This document shows, piece after piece, positions 1 through 11,940 of a stretch of 64,000 nt of DNA. Position 1 is the first letter of the stretch, and every line of letters starts with the position of its first letter. The notes beneath the pieces were generated by a model. That model ran no database searches. It worked only from the letters and a program-made list of their open reading frames with translations, and was not told the origin of the DNA. Both the position numbers and the translations under genes were made by a program. Origin of the DNA: Dastarcus helophoroides (lineage: Eukaryota > Arthropoda > Insecta > Coleoptera > Bothrideridae); NCBI GenBank assembly GCA_028583605.1, contig CM053332.1:24799692-24863691 (forward strand), given 5' to 3'.

Positions 1-880
1 GGACCTAAAGGACGAACTGGTTGCCACTTGTAACTATTGCCTCGACTTATAACAATTAATTAGTCGAAACAAAATTTTCAGTTTGAAGCTTCGTTTTCAG
101 AAATTTTTTCACCACCTTCGCGAAGTCAAAAAGGTGGTGGCGTTGGCAAAATTTTTTCCCGCCTTTGGTCCATAAAAACCCGACGGGTATTTTAATGATT
201 CGAGTGGATGAACCAACGTCTGATGGAAGATTAATGTGCCTACGTTGCGATCTAGTTGAATCGTTAAAAATGGTGGTCTTAATAACGAGTCATAATTGGC
301 GCTTCAGCAAAAAGTGTTCATCTTAAAACCGGGTAAAAAGTGGCAGCAACGCGATGTGATATGTTAATTCCGAGAAGTTCCTCGCTCTTATCAAATTTTA
401 ATGAGTAAGTCCGCCTTCCCGTAAGCTTTAATAACGAGCAATCTCTATTAGACGTATCTGTTATTAGTCCGAGATAAGAAGGAATAGTCAAACCGTAATT
501 TCGTAGGAAAAAATGACAAAAACGGTAGCATGTGCTCATAATGCTGTAGAATTACATAGTACGCGGTAGGAATTTTAAAAGTATGGCGTGCGGGACTTGA
601 TTATTGCAAGAATGAAAGAACTCCAACGTCAGTTTCCTCAGGATACGTTCGTTTTGTTCGTTCTGCCTTCGTTACACGTCTAATTGCGCTCGGTCGACAC
701 CTGTATACCATATACCTGTTAATTGACCATACAAAAGCGTCGCAATTACAATAAAAATCTTCTAATCTCCGTCTAACCTTACTGTGTAAAACAATATGTG
801 AAAAAAATATAACTTAAAACTAATGACGAATCAGAGAAAGAGTTGACGATAAAAAAAATCTCTGAAATCAAAGGCTGCTA
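1..880. other. Non-repetitive DNA, no gene seen
   Basis: Mixed-complexity sequence without an open frame that resembles a protein; the longest frame is about 73 codons and has no recognisable motif. No splice-flanked exon, tRNA or transposon end was recognised. Confidence 0.5.
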
Positions 881-1085
881 CATGAGCTTTCATTGGAGTC
901 CGAGGGTTTCTCTCCTAATCTACTATTGAAGTCTTTACATTTTCATTTAATTATTACAAGTATACTAAAACATAACGAAAGGGCATTGCTGCCTAAGATA
1001 AACCTTGCATTTTTTTTAAGAAGAAACACAGGCTCGCTAATTTTCTAACATTACTTGCTTCATTCCGGCTTTTTAGGAGAGTTTG
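881..1085 (-). repeat. Diverged dispersed repeat with 33-bp module
   Basis: Around 893-940 the sequence carries GGAGTC, CTAATCTACTATTG and AAGTCT, the reverse complement of the 33-bp GGAGACTTCAA module found across the left half of the window. The stretch at 1025-1080 (ACACAGGCTCGCTAATTT, TTCCGGCT) is recognisably similar to 6580-6640. Both loci are therefore copies of a longer dispersed repeat that includes the module. Confidence 0.55.
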
Positions 1086-1090
1086 TAGCA

Positions 1091-1600
1091 CATTTCTAAA
1101 TAGTTTAAATCAGAATTTCGGAAAATTTGGAAAAAATTTTGAAATTTTGGAAATAATTCGAAATTATCGAGAAAATTAAAAATTTTGAAATAATATGGAA
1201 TTTTGGCAAAAAACCATAATTTGGACAAAAATTCGAAATTTTGGGAAAACTTCGTAATATTGCGAAATGTTGGAAAACATTTGAAACTTTAGAAAAATTA
1301 AAAATTTTGGTAAACCTTCAAAATTTTAGGAACAATTCTATATTTTGGGAAACATTCAAAATTTTAGGAAAAATTCAAAATTTCAGGAAAAATATGAAAT
1401 TTTGAGAAAAAGTGAAGTGTTGGCAAAAATTCAAAATTTTGGAAAAAAGTTCGAAATTTTGGAAACAATTTGAAACTTTGGGAAAAAACGAAATTTTGAA
1501 GAAAAAAAAGCGAAACTTTAAAAAAACGAAATTTTGAGATTGAAATTTTGAGAAAAATTAGAAAATATGGGGAAAGTTCGATTAAGTTTAAAAAATAGAC
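1091..1600. repeat. Degenerate A/T-rich 17-20-bp array
   Basis: Tandem, strongly diverged copies of a short unit in which a GAAAATT- or AAATTTTGG-like half alternates with a poly-A half. It has the same character as the arrays at 2641-6000 and, in the opposite orientation, at 15300-19450. Coding frames here are low-complexity (F, K, N, I) by-products. Confidence 0.75.
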
Positions 1601-2290
1601 TTTTTAGTCTTAAAATTTGGCTTTTTGTTGTCAATTAGTTAACACTTGAACAAACTTACAGCTTCAGCAAATGTCAAATTGTTGATTTCTAGTGGTCGAG
1701 AGTTATTGAGGAAAAAAACGATGGAAGAAAAGTCGCAGGATCGACCAGTTTGTGGCGTGCATATGTCATGCGAATCGAACGACCGCCATTACGTTTAATA
1801 TCGATAAAAATGCCAGGCGGCATACAGGCGAGTCCATCTGGGTTTTTACAACGCCATCATGCAAATATCGAGCGGATACGTTGACAAGTGCCGGCGAACG
1901 GACTTGATATTTGCGTGTTATAGCAGCGGCGGGCAGTAATCGGACGTCAACGTGCAAAATAAAAATAACATCGGGGGTTTATTAAGTCATATCGAGTTCC
2001 ATTCTGCGGTTTTACGGCGGCCTGCCCGTATTAAGGTCGTTAAGCACTTTCGAAAAATCCGATCTTTTGCATTTTATTAATATGGCGCAGCGTGGATTAT
2101 GCTGAGCTGCCAAGCTTAAATATGGTAAAATATGGGCGCCTCACAGGGCACTACTCGACGGCATCTATAATAAAGATGCTCATTCGGTACCGATCTCGGT
2201 GTATAAAAAATATTTCAGCTCTTTGATATTCAGCGTTTGCGTTGTTTAACATGTAATATAAAGATTCTGCGAACGACTTCCAATTCTATT
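1601..2290. other. Non-repetitive island, no gene seen
   Basis: Higher-complexity, relatively GC-rich sequence between repeats (for example the stretch at 1770-1960). No open frame with a recognisable domain. It could hold conserved non-coding or regulatory sequence, but nothing in this window proves it. Confidence 0.4.
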
Positions 2291-2410
2291 TATAACTATA
2301 CAAAAAATTGGAACGTAATATTTGCGAAGATATTAATGTCAAAAAGAAAAAAAAAATAGTTAAACGTCGATGAGCTATGATGTTGTGCATAAAATGAGCC
2401 AAAAATTTTA

Positions 2411-2640
2411 GAGACTTCAATAGAAGATGAAGCGAGAAGCTTGGAGACTTCAATGGGAGATTAAGCAAGAAGTTTGGGGACTTTAACAGCAGATTAACTT
2501 AAAAGTTTGGAGACTTCAACAGTAGATTAAGCGAAAAGTGCGGAGACTTCAATAGTAGATTAGGCGAGAAGCTTGGAGACACCAATGGTAGATAAAGCGA
2601 GAAGCTCGGTGACTTCAACCGTGTGTTAAACAACTAATTG
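2411..2640 (+). repeat. Pure tandem array of the 33-bp module, 7 copies
   Basis: Seven consecutive units start near 2411, 2444, 2477, 2510, 2543, 2576 and 2609, an exact 33-bp spacing. Each begins (G)GAGACTTCAA, continues with a block like TAGTAGATTAAGC and ends GAGAAGCTT. This is the elementary form of the module that appears singly or as a dimer inside several other satellites of the window. Confidence 0.9.
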
Positions 2641-5600
2641 CAGCTTTGCAATTAAAATTTGAAATTTTGGTAAAAAATCGCAATTTTAGTAAAAATTCGA
2701 AATTTTGCAAAAAATTCAAAATATTTTCGAAAAACTTGGAAATAAAAAAAATTGTTTTGACAAAAATTTTTAATTATAGGAAAAATTCAAACTATTCGAA
2801 AATTCGAAATTTTAGTAAAAATTCAAAATGTTTTGGAAAAACTGAAATAAAAAAAAAGTTGTGGTTTTGACAAAAATTTGAAATTATGGGAAAAATTTGA
2901 ACCATTCGGAAAATTAAAAATTTTGATAAAAATCGCAAATTTGGTGAAAATTCAAAATTTTGGTGAAAATTCAAAATTTTTGTTAAAATTCAAAATTTTG
3001 GTAAAAATTGAAAATTTTGGTGAAAATTCGAATTTTTGGTGAAAATTCGAATTTTTGGTGAAAATTCGAATTTTTGGTGAAAATTCGAATTTTTGGTGAA
3101 AATTCGAAATTTTGGTGAAAATTTGAAATTTTGGTAAAAAATCGCAATTTTAGTAAAAATTCGAAATTTTGCAAAAAATTCAAAATATTTTGGAAAAACT
3201 TGGAAATAAAAAAAATTGTTTTGACAAACATTTTTAATTATGGGAAAAATTCAAACTATTCGAAAATTAAAAATTTTCGTAAAAATTCGAAATTATGGTG
3301 ACAATTTGAAATCTTGGTAAAAATTCAAAATTTTGGAAAAAATTCAAAATTTTGAAATACGTTCGAAATTTTGAAAAAAATTCGAAATTTTAATAAAAAT
3401 TCAAAATGTTTTGGAAAAACTTGAAATAAAAAAAAAGTTGTGGTTTTGACAAAAATTTGAAATTATGGGAAAAATTTGAACCATTCGGAAAATTAAAAAT
3501 TTTAATAAAAATTCGAAATTTTGGTGAAAATTCGAAATTTTTGGTGAAAATTTGAAATTTTGGTAAAAATTCGAAATTTTGGTACAAATTTGAAATTTTG
3601 GTAAAGAATCGCAATTTTAGTAAAAAAATTGAAATTTTGGTGAAAATTCGAAATTTTGATGAAAATTCGAAATTTTTGTGAAAATTTGAATTTTTAGTAA
3701 AAATTCGAAATTTTGGGAAAAATTCGAAATTTTGGGAAAAATTCAAAATTTTGGTAAAAATTCAAAATTGTGCTAAAAATTCAAAATATTTTGGAAAAAC
3801 TTGAAATACAAAAATTTTGAAATTATTGGAAAAATTTGAAATTTTGGTGAAAATTCGAAATTTTTGGTGAAAATTTGAAATTTTGGTACAAATTTGAAAT
3901 TTTGGTAAAAAATCGCAATTTTGTTAAAAAAATCGAAATTTTGGTGAAAATTCGAAATTTAGATGAAAATTCGAAATTTTTGTGAAAATTTGAATTTTTG
4001 GTAAAAATTCGAAATTTTGGTAAAAATTCAAAATTTTGGTAAAAATTCAAAATTTTGGTAAAAATTCAAAATTTTGGTAAAAATTCAAAATTTTGGTAAA
4101 AATTCAAAATATTTTGGAAAAACTTGAAATCAAAAATTTTGAAATTATTGGAAAAATTTGAACTAATCGGAAAATAAAAAATTTTGGTAGAAATTCAAAA
4201 TTTTTGTGAAAATTTTAAATTTTGATGGAAATTCGAAATTTTGGTGAAAATTCGAAATTTTGGTAACAAATCGTAATCTCGGTAACAAATCGTAATCTCG
4301 GTAAAAATTCGAAATTTAAATTACTTTTTGCTTTTTCCCCAAAAAATGCTGAAAATTTCAAATAATAAAAATGTTTAAATAAAACTCAAATTTTTTCCAG
4401 CAATTTCCAATTTTCAGTAAAATCTCAATATTGCTTAGAAATGTCGAACTTTTTTCAGTTAAATTTCGATCTTAATTTTGATTTTTATACTAAATTTTAA
4501 TTTTTGGCAAAAACCTTTGAAATAAACTTCAAATTTTGGGAAAGAAATCGAAATTTTGGAAAAATTCGACATTATAAGAAAAATTCAAAGGGTTGGAAGA
4601 AAATTGAATATTTAATTAAAAAAAATCAAAATTTTGGGAAAAATTCGAAATTTGAGGAAAAATTCCAAATATTTTGGAGAAGCTTAAAATTAAAAAGAAT
4701 TGTGGTTTTCGCAAAAATTTTAAATTATGGAAAAAATTTGAACCATTCGGAAAATTAAAAATTTTGATAAAAATTCGAAATTTTGGTAAAAATTCGAAAT
4801 TTTGGTAAAAAATCGCAATTTTGGTGAAAATTCAAAATTTTGGTGAAAATTCAAAATTTTGGTGAAAATTCAAAATTTTGGTGAAAATTCAAAATTTTGG
4901 TGAAAATTCAAAATTTTGGTAAAAATTCAAAATTTTGGTACAAATTAGAAATTTTTGTGAAAATTCAAAAATTTGGGGTAAATTCGAAATTTTGGTAAGA
5001 AATTGTAATTTACATAAAAATTCGAAATTTAAATTACTTTCAGCTTTTTCCCCAAAAAATGCTGAAAACATCAAATTATAACAATGTTTTAAAAAAAACT
5101 CAAATTTTTTTCAAAAATCTCCAATTTTCAGTAAAATCTCGATATTGTTTAGAAATGTCGAGCTTTTTTTAGGTAAATTTCGATCTTTTGATTTTTATAA
5201 TAAATCTTAATTTTGAAATAACAATTTTGGACGAAAACCTTTGAAATAAACCTCAAAGTTTGGGAAAGAAGTCGAAATATTGGAAAATTCGACATTATGG
5301 GAAAAATTCAAAGGGAAAAAAATTAAAAATTTGCTAAAAAAAATCGAAATTTTGGGAAAAATTCGAAATTTTGGGAAAAATTGGAAGTTTTGGAAAAAAT
5401 TCGAAATTATTTAAAATTTGAACTTTTTTGGAAAAATTTAAAATTTTTTGGAAAAACTTAAACTTAAATAAAAAAAATGTAGTTTTGGCAAAAATTCGAA
5501 ATTATCTAAAATTTGAACTTTTTGGAAAACCAAAAATTTTTGTAAAAATTCAAAATGTTGGTAAAAATTCAAAATTTTGGTAAAAATTCGAAATTTTGTT

Positions 5601-6000
5601 TACCAAAATTCGAAATTTTTTGTAAAAACTTCAAATTTGAAAAAAATTGTGGTTTTAGCAAAAATCTAAAATCTTGGGCAAAACCCGAATTTTTGGGAAA
5701 AATTCGAAATTTTAAGAAAAATTGGTAATATTTGGAAAAAAAAATCGAAATTTTAAGATAAATTCGAAAATCTGCTAATTTGAAATTTTCGAAAAAATTC
5801 AAAATTAATAGTTAAATTGTTGGTTCTCAAATAAATTCCGAAAATATCAAATAATAAAAATATTCAGAAGAAATTAGCTTATTAATAAATTTTTGCCTGC
5901 ACTGTTTAGAAATTTTGATTTTTTATCATCACATTTTGTTGTAAATCTTAATATTTTGATTTCCATACGAAATTTAAATTTTAGAATCAAAGGAAGAATT
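2641..6000. repeat. A/T-rich array, about 19-bp unit with higher-order copies
   Basis: The unit is about 19 bp, GGTAAAAATTCAAAATTTT or GGTGAAAATTCGAATTTTT, repeated with heavy divergence. Longer blocks repeat too. One block, with GCTTTTTCCCCAAAAAATGC followed by a T-rich stretch, occurs near 4330-4500 and again near 5040-5210, about 715 bp apart. Another, containing AAACTTGGAAATAAAAAAAA, recurs at about 2735, 3200 and, in variant form, 3415. No transposon ends were found. Confidence 0.85.
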
Positions 6001-7264
6001 GGCGAGGAAAAATTTCTTTTAAAATCGAAGCGTTTTACATACTTTTTTTATTAAAATTGGCGAATTTCTCTCCTGATCTACTATTGAAGTCTCTGCATTT
6101 TTGTTTAATCGTTTAATAATGTTGTTTAAACTAACGATTGGTAAAAGTTGAATTATCGTCAGCTTAGCCCGACGTGCAAGTAATGAATTGCGTTCGGGTA
6201 AACTGCAATGTAAAAGTGTAAAGGGTGAAAATAAACGCACCCGTTCTAGTTGTAAGTTGTAATAATAATTCTGCATAAAGGTTTCAGCAATAAATACGGT
6301 ACGATAAATCTCATTAATGAAGGCCATTAGTAATTTTTCGGAGCCCATGACAAAGCCAGATACGATCCGTATCCCAAATTAGGAGCCTTATGAATTACTT
6401 TAACGACGGGGAAAAACCCCGTTCTTGGGAACCAATATCAGCCTCGCCCGAACTACAAGATTTGCGACAATGGGATAAGGGTAATGGGTAAATAATTATC
6501 AATATGCAGTAAGATTTACCTAATCCCATTGCCGTGACAAAATCAAGTTCGATGATACTAAACAAATGTGAAGCAACAACACAAACTCGCTCATTTTTTA
6601 ACATTACTAGCCTTATTCCGGCTCATTTAAAAAAGTTTGTGGTTTAATGCAGCGTTAAAATCTCCAAGTTACTCGCTTACGCTTCTATTGCAGTCTCCAC
6701 GGATTTTTCTCTTAAAATTCACTTTTTCCCAAACGGTTTACATCGCTCGAAAGTCGAGTTAATTTCGCTTCGAGTTTAGCTCGAAATTCGAACGTAGCGA
6801 GTCCAAATGACCATCGGCCGGCCACAGAAGCTGTGATTAGAGTTAAAAGAAACGCGTGACAGGCGCACCGTCTAATTACGAGTCCATCATGCACCTACCG
6901 AGTATGTATTTAGTGTTACCCAGATTGCACGGAGATACCACCGTTTCAATCTACTACCGATTATTATTTATTGCAACCTCGGGGCCGATTTGGCTCCAAC
7001 TTTTAATTCTCTTTCCACCGGTTTTGTTCTATTTTGGCCTGCGAAAGCGATGAAACGTAGACGAATTATGAATTTGTTCATATAATATAGTGGAACGAAC
7101 TGGGTAACTTGTAACACCAACTGAATTCAAAATACAATGAATTAGATTAGGGAAAATGAAAAACCATTAATGAAACCGGGCGCGAACAAAGTATATTAAA
7201 TTTTAGAGCTAACAGAGTCGATATTTTTCTGCAAGCCTTCATAAGTATTGGCGCTAAATAGACT
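6001..7264. other. Mixed island with two inverted 33-bp module copies
   Basis: Reverse-complement copies of the GGAGACTTCAA module lie at about 6065-6100 and 6648-6705 (dimeric: TTAAAATCTCCAAG then TGCAGTCTCCA). The minus strand holds an open stretch of 109 codons at 6019-6348, but it overlaps a repeat copy and matches nothing I recognise. The interval 6710-7130 is non-repetitive without a supported gene. From about 7220 a dispersed repeat leads into the 160-bp array. Confidence 0.45.
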
Positions 7265-10200
7265 AAAGTATCATTTCCTATAAAATTATGCATGTAATTA
7301 ATAAAATTTTTGGAGACTTCAATAGTCAACTAAGCAAGAAACCCGGACAAAAAAAAGACACTTTTTCCTTTATTGGATTATTTTCTCGTAACCAAGAATA
7401 AATACTTGCTTTGAACCCATGAACCCTGCAATCACGTATCAACAAAAAGTTCACGATATTTTTTGGGAGACTTCAATAGTCAACTAAGCAAGTAACTCGG
7501 ACAAAAGAAAAAACACTTTTTGCATTTTTGGGTTATTTTCTCGTAACCAAGAATAAATATTTGCTTTAATGTAAAGCCATGAACCCTGTAATCGCGTGTC
7601 AACAAAAAGTTCACGATATTTATTGGGAGACTTCAATAGTCAACTAAGCAAGAAACCCGGACAAAAGAAAAGACACTTTTGCCATTTTAGGGTTATTTTC
7701 TCGCTACCAGGGATAGATATTTGTTTCAATTTAAAGACATGTTGTAACCTGCAGTGACAGATCAACAAAAAGATTACGACATTCTTTGGGAGACTTCAAT
7801 AGTCGACTAACCCGGACAAAAGAAAAGACACTTTTTGCATTTTTGGCTTATTTTCTCGTAACCAAGGATAAATATTTGCTTCAATGTAAAGCCATGAAGC
7901 CTGTAATTACGTGTTAACAAAAAGTTCACGATATTCTTTGGGAGACTTCAATAGTCGACTAAGCAAGTAACCCGGACAAAAAAAAAGACACTTTTTGCAT
8001 TTTTGTGTTATTTTCTCGTAACTAAGAATAAATATTTGCTTCAATGTAAAGCCATAAACCCTGTAATCACGTGTCAACAAAAAGTTCACGATATTCTTTG
8101 GGAGACTTCAATAGTCGACTAAGCAAGTAACCCGGACAAAAGAAAAGACACTTTTTGCATTTTTGGGTTATTTTCTCGTAATCAAGAATAAATATTAGCT
8201 TTAATGTAAAGCCATGGACCCTTCAATCACGTATCAACAAAAAGTTCATGGCATTCTTTGGGAGACTTCAATAGTCGACTAAGAAAGTAACCCGGACAAA
8301 AGAAAAGACACTTTTTGCATTTTTGGGTTATTTTCTCGTAACCAAGAATAAATATTTGCTTTAATGTAAAGCCATGAACCCTGTAATCACGTGTCAACAA
8401 AAAGTTCACGATATTTATTGGGAGACTTCAATAGTCAACTAAGCAAGTAACCCGGACAAAAGAAAAGACACTTTTTGCATTTTTGGGTTATTTTCTCGTA
8501 ACCAAGGAATAAGATATTTGCTTTCAATGTAAAGCCATGGATCCTGCAATCACGTATCAACAAAAAGTTCATGACATTTTTTGGGAGACTTCAATAGTCG
8601 ACTAAGCAAGTAACCCGGACAAAAGAAAAGACACTTTTTGCATTTTTGGGTTATTTTCTCGCAACCAGGGACAGAATTTGCTTCAATGTAAAGCTATGGA
8701 CCCTGCAATCACGCATCAACAAAAAGTTTATGGCATTCTTTGGGAGACTTCAATAGTCGACTAAGCAAGTAACCCGGACAAAAGAAAAGACACTTTTTGC
8801 ATTTTTGGGTTATTTTCTCGCAACCAGGGACAGAATTTGCTTCAATGTAAAGCCATGGACCCTGCAATCACGTATCAACAAAAAGTTCATGGCATTCTTT
8901 GAGAGACTTCAATAGTCGACTAAGCAAGTAACCCGGACAAAAGAAAAGACACTTTTTGCATTTTTGGGTTATTTTCTCGCAACCAGGGACAGAATTTGCT
9001 TCAATGTAAAGCCATGGACCCTGCAATCACGTATTAAAAAAAAGTTCATGGCATTCTTTGGGAGACTTCAATAGTCGACTAAGAAAGTAACCCGGACAAA
9101 AGAAAAGACACTTTTTGCATTTTTGGGTTATTTTCTCGTAACCAAGAATAAATATTTGCTTCAATGTAAAGCCATGAACCTTGTAATCACGTGTCAACAA
9201 AAAGTTCACTATATTCTTTAAGAGACTTCAATAGTCGACTAAGCAAGTAACCCGGACAAAAGAAAAGACACTTTTTGCATTTTTGGGTTATTTTCTCGTA
9301 ACCAAGAATAGAATTTGCTTCAACATAAAGCCATGGATCCTACAATCACGTATCAATAAAAAGTTCATGACATTCTTTGGGAGACTTCAATAGTCGACTA
9401 AGCAAGTATCCCAGACAAAAGAAAAGACACTTTTTGCATTTTTGGGTTATTTTCTCGTAACCAAGAATAGATATTTGCTTTAATGTAAAGCCATGAACCC
9501 TGTAATCACGTGTCAACAAAAAGTTCACGATATTTTTTGGGAGACTTCAATAGTCGACTAAGCAAGAAACCCGGACAAAAGAAAAGACACTTTTGCCATT
9601 TTAGGGTTATTTTCTCGCTACCAGGGATAGATATTTGCTTCAATGTAAAGACATGTAACCTGCAGTGACAGATCAACAGAAAGTTTACGACATTCTTTGG
9701 GAGACTTCAATAGTCGACTAAGCAAGTAACCCGGACAAAAGGAAAGACACTTTTTGCATTTTTGGCTTATTTTCTCGTAACCAAGGATAAATATTTGCTT
9801 TTATGTAAAGCCATGAAGCCTGTAATCACGTGTCAACAAAAAGTTCACGATATTCTTTGGGAGACTTCAATAGTCGACTAAGCAAGTAACCCGGACAAAA
9901 GAAAATACACTTTTTGCATTTTTGGCTTATTTTCTCGTAACCAAGAATAAATATTAGCTTCAATGTGAAGCTATGGACCCTGCAATCACGTATCAACAAA
10001 AAGTTCATGGCATTCTTTGGGAGACTTTAATAGTCGACTAAGCAAATAACCCGGACAAAAGAAAAGACACTTTTTGCATTTTTGGGTTATTTTCTCGTAA
10101 CCAAGAATAAATGTTTGTTTCAATGTAAAGTCATGAACCCTGTAATCACGTATCAACAAAAAGTTCACGATATTCTTTGGGAGACTTCAATAGTCGATTA

Positions 10201-10662
10201 AGCAAGTAACCCGGACAAAAGAAAAGACACTTTTTGCATTTTTGGGCTATTTTCTCGTAACCAAGAATAAATGTTTGCTTCAATGTGAAGTCATGAACCC
10301 TGTAATCACGTGTCAACAAAAAGTTCGCGATATTCTTTGGGAGACTTCAATAGTCGACTAAGCAAGTAACCCGGACAAAAGAAAAGACACTTTTTCTATT
10401 TTAGGGTTATTTTCTCGCTACCAGCGATAGATATTTGTTTCAATGTAAAGACATGTAACCTGCAATGACAGATCAACAAAAAGTTTACGACATTCTTTGG
10501 GAGACTTCAATAGTCAACTAAGCAAGTAACTTGGACCAAAGAAAAGCCATTTTTTCCATTTTTGGGTAATTTTCTCGTAACCAAGAATAGATATTTGCTT
10601 TAATGTAAAGTCATGGACCCTGCAATCACGTATCAACAAAAATTTCATGACATTCTTTGGGA
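7265..10662 (+). repeat. Satellite array, about 160-bp unit, 21 copies
   Basis: GGGAGACTTCAATAGTC recurs every 155-163 bp from 7312 to 10500, giving 21 units. Each unit continues with a 33-bp-module half (GACTAAGCAAGTAACCCGG), then ACAAAAGAAAAGACACTTTT, TTATTTTCTCGTAACCAAG, an ATGTAAAGCCATG block and ATCAACAAAAAGTTCA. Copies at 7625-7785, 9540-9700 and 10340-10500 share variants (CGCTACCAGGGATAG, CTGCAGTGACAGATC), which shows interspersed sub-types. Open 60-codon minus-strand frames recur because the unit recurs; they are not genes. Confidence 0.95.
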
Positions 10663-11060
10663 TAATTTCGGTCTATCAGCGATATGATACACTTCTGAAT
10701 CGACAATAAATGTGTATGATACTCTTTCTTTGTTAATAGCAAAATGAGATGATCTCAGCATGTAGCGAGTGGGGCACACACACACAAGCAGGTAGTTTAC
10801 CCGCTGGGAGCAGCAGGGGGACAGATATCGGATTGAGATCACGTTTGATGCCTCCCCGACCATTGTGACTTCTTTATTGTTCCATCGAGCTTTATTCAAA
10901 TCTAAAACATGCTACCCAAATGCCCCACTTCGTCGCTTTCAGCGCTGAATTAATCAATTCCACCGTTTCTAATGTTAATTATCGCCTTGCGATGTCGGGT
11001 ATTCGTTTAGACCAGAATTTCCTTCGCTAGTTGAAAAACTGAAATAAAATACCGCGCAAT
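10663..11060. other. Non-repetitive island, no gene seen
   Basis: The satellite stops abruptly near 10662. The following 400 bp is unique sequence with an 84-codon minus-strand open frame (10645-10899) that has no recognisable domain and partly overlaps the satellite edge. Confidence 0.4.
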
Positions 11061-11264
11061 TGTGAGCATTTTTGGTTGACGTTCAATTAAAATGGAAACA
11101 CTTTGTTAATATACATTCGAATATGCTTTTAATTGATAAAAATTGTGGAGACTTCGATAGTAGATCAAGCGAGAAACTTGGAGACTTTAACGCTGCATTA
11201 AGTGACAAACTTATATGTTTAAAAAGCTATAGAAAGAAGTAGAGTTAGAAAGGGGACGAATTCG

Positions 11265-11408
11265 TACTTTTTCTTGTAGCAAGTTGTCATGACTATTCAG
11301 GGACTGGCGATACTTTTTCTTGTAGCAAGTTGTCATGACTATTCAGGGACTGGCGACACTTTTTCTTGTAGCAAGTTGTCATGACTATTCAGGGACTGGC
11401 GATACTTT
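11265..11408 (+). repeat. 46-bp tandem repeat, 3 copies
   Basis: Three almost identical 46-bp units, each with TACTTTTTCTTGTAGC, AAGTTGTCATGACTATTC and AGGGACTGGC, lie inside a dispersed-repeat copy. They differ at one or two positions (GATACT or GACACT), which indicates a recent local expansion. Confidence 0.9.
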
Positions 11409-11701
11409 TTGGACTAAAATTGGGGGGACTTTAACAGTAAATTAAGTGCAAATCCTGGAGACTTCAACGTTCCATTAAGCGGCAAACCAACTTTTTTTTT
11501 TATTTTAAGCTACGAAAATTGTATTTTTTCTGCAAGCCTTTACAACTATTAATGAGAAGGTGATGCTGAAACATCATTTCCTACAAAATTGTGCATGTAA
11601 TTAATAAAAATCGTGGAGACTTCAACGGTAGATGAACCGAGAAACCGGGAGACTTCAACGCTGCTTTAGGCAACAAACCAACTTCTACCTACAAAAAGCT
11701 G

Positions 11702-11813
11702 AGTATCTCTCTGAAGATGATAGATTGGCTGTCGAAACGCGTCAGAGCAACCTTTGTTGTGTTTTTTAATCTTTCTTGGTTTCACGGGACAAGGTTTGTA
11801 TTTCAATATTTAA
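11702..11813 (+). mobile_element. 5'-truncated retroposed element with hammerhead-like core
   Basis: Flanked by the 9-bp direct repeat AAAAAGCTG (11693-11701 and 11814-11822). Inside are CTCT (11707-11710), CTGAAGA (11711-11717), a stem of GATAGA and GCTGTC around TTG, GAAA (11734-11737), palindromic ACGCGT (11737-11742), C, then AGAG (11744-11747). This order fits a type I hammerhead: stem I CTCT/AGAG, CUGANGA box, stem II, GAAA, short palindromic stem III and a GUC cleavage triplet. One extra T sits between the CUGANGA box and stem II, so activity is not assured. The 3' part (CTTTCTTGGTTTCACGGGAC ... GTATTTCAA) is shared with the copies at 19.5 and 32.5 kb. Hammerheads of this style are known from Penelope-like elements; assignment to that class is inference. 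Confidence 0.75.
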
Positions 11814-11903
11814 AAAAAGCTGCAAAATGAAGTAAAGTTAGGTTAGGTTAGATTAGAAAAAGAACTCTCTTTGTAGATTATGAGCCTTTACGACTATTGG
11901 GGA

Positions 11904-11940
11904 CAAGAGGACAGGGGACAAGTTCCGTATTTCAATTTTT
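11904..11940 (+). mobile_element. 37-bp 3' stub of the same retroposed family
   Basis: GACTATTGGGGA occurs at 11892-11903 and again at 11941-11952. Between them lie 37 bp ending GGGGACAAGTTCCGTATTTC plus AATTTTT, which is the 3' end of the elements at 11.7 and 19.5 kb. A 12-bp target duplication around such a short 3' fragment is what severe 5' truncation during target-primed reverse transcription would leave. Confidence 0.7.

Noticed and set aside
7907..10168. Recurrent 60-codon minus-strand frames (FLLTRDYRVHGFTLKQIFIL type)
   Set aside because: By-product of the 160-bp satellite: present in only some units, broken in others, and without signal, domain or splice context.
2411..10662. Regular short direct repeats that superficially recall a CRISPR array
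   Set aside because: Repeats are diverged, there are no unique spacers of constant size, no cas genes are present, and the context is eukaryotic.
11836..11855. Short GGTTAGGTTAG-type runs here and at 63791, resembling (TTAGG)n insect telomere repeats
   Set aside because: Only two to three degenerate repeats at each site, too short for an interstitial telomere. Both are followed by ATTAGA and are more likely part of an ordinary repeat or chance.
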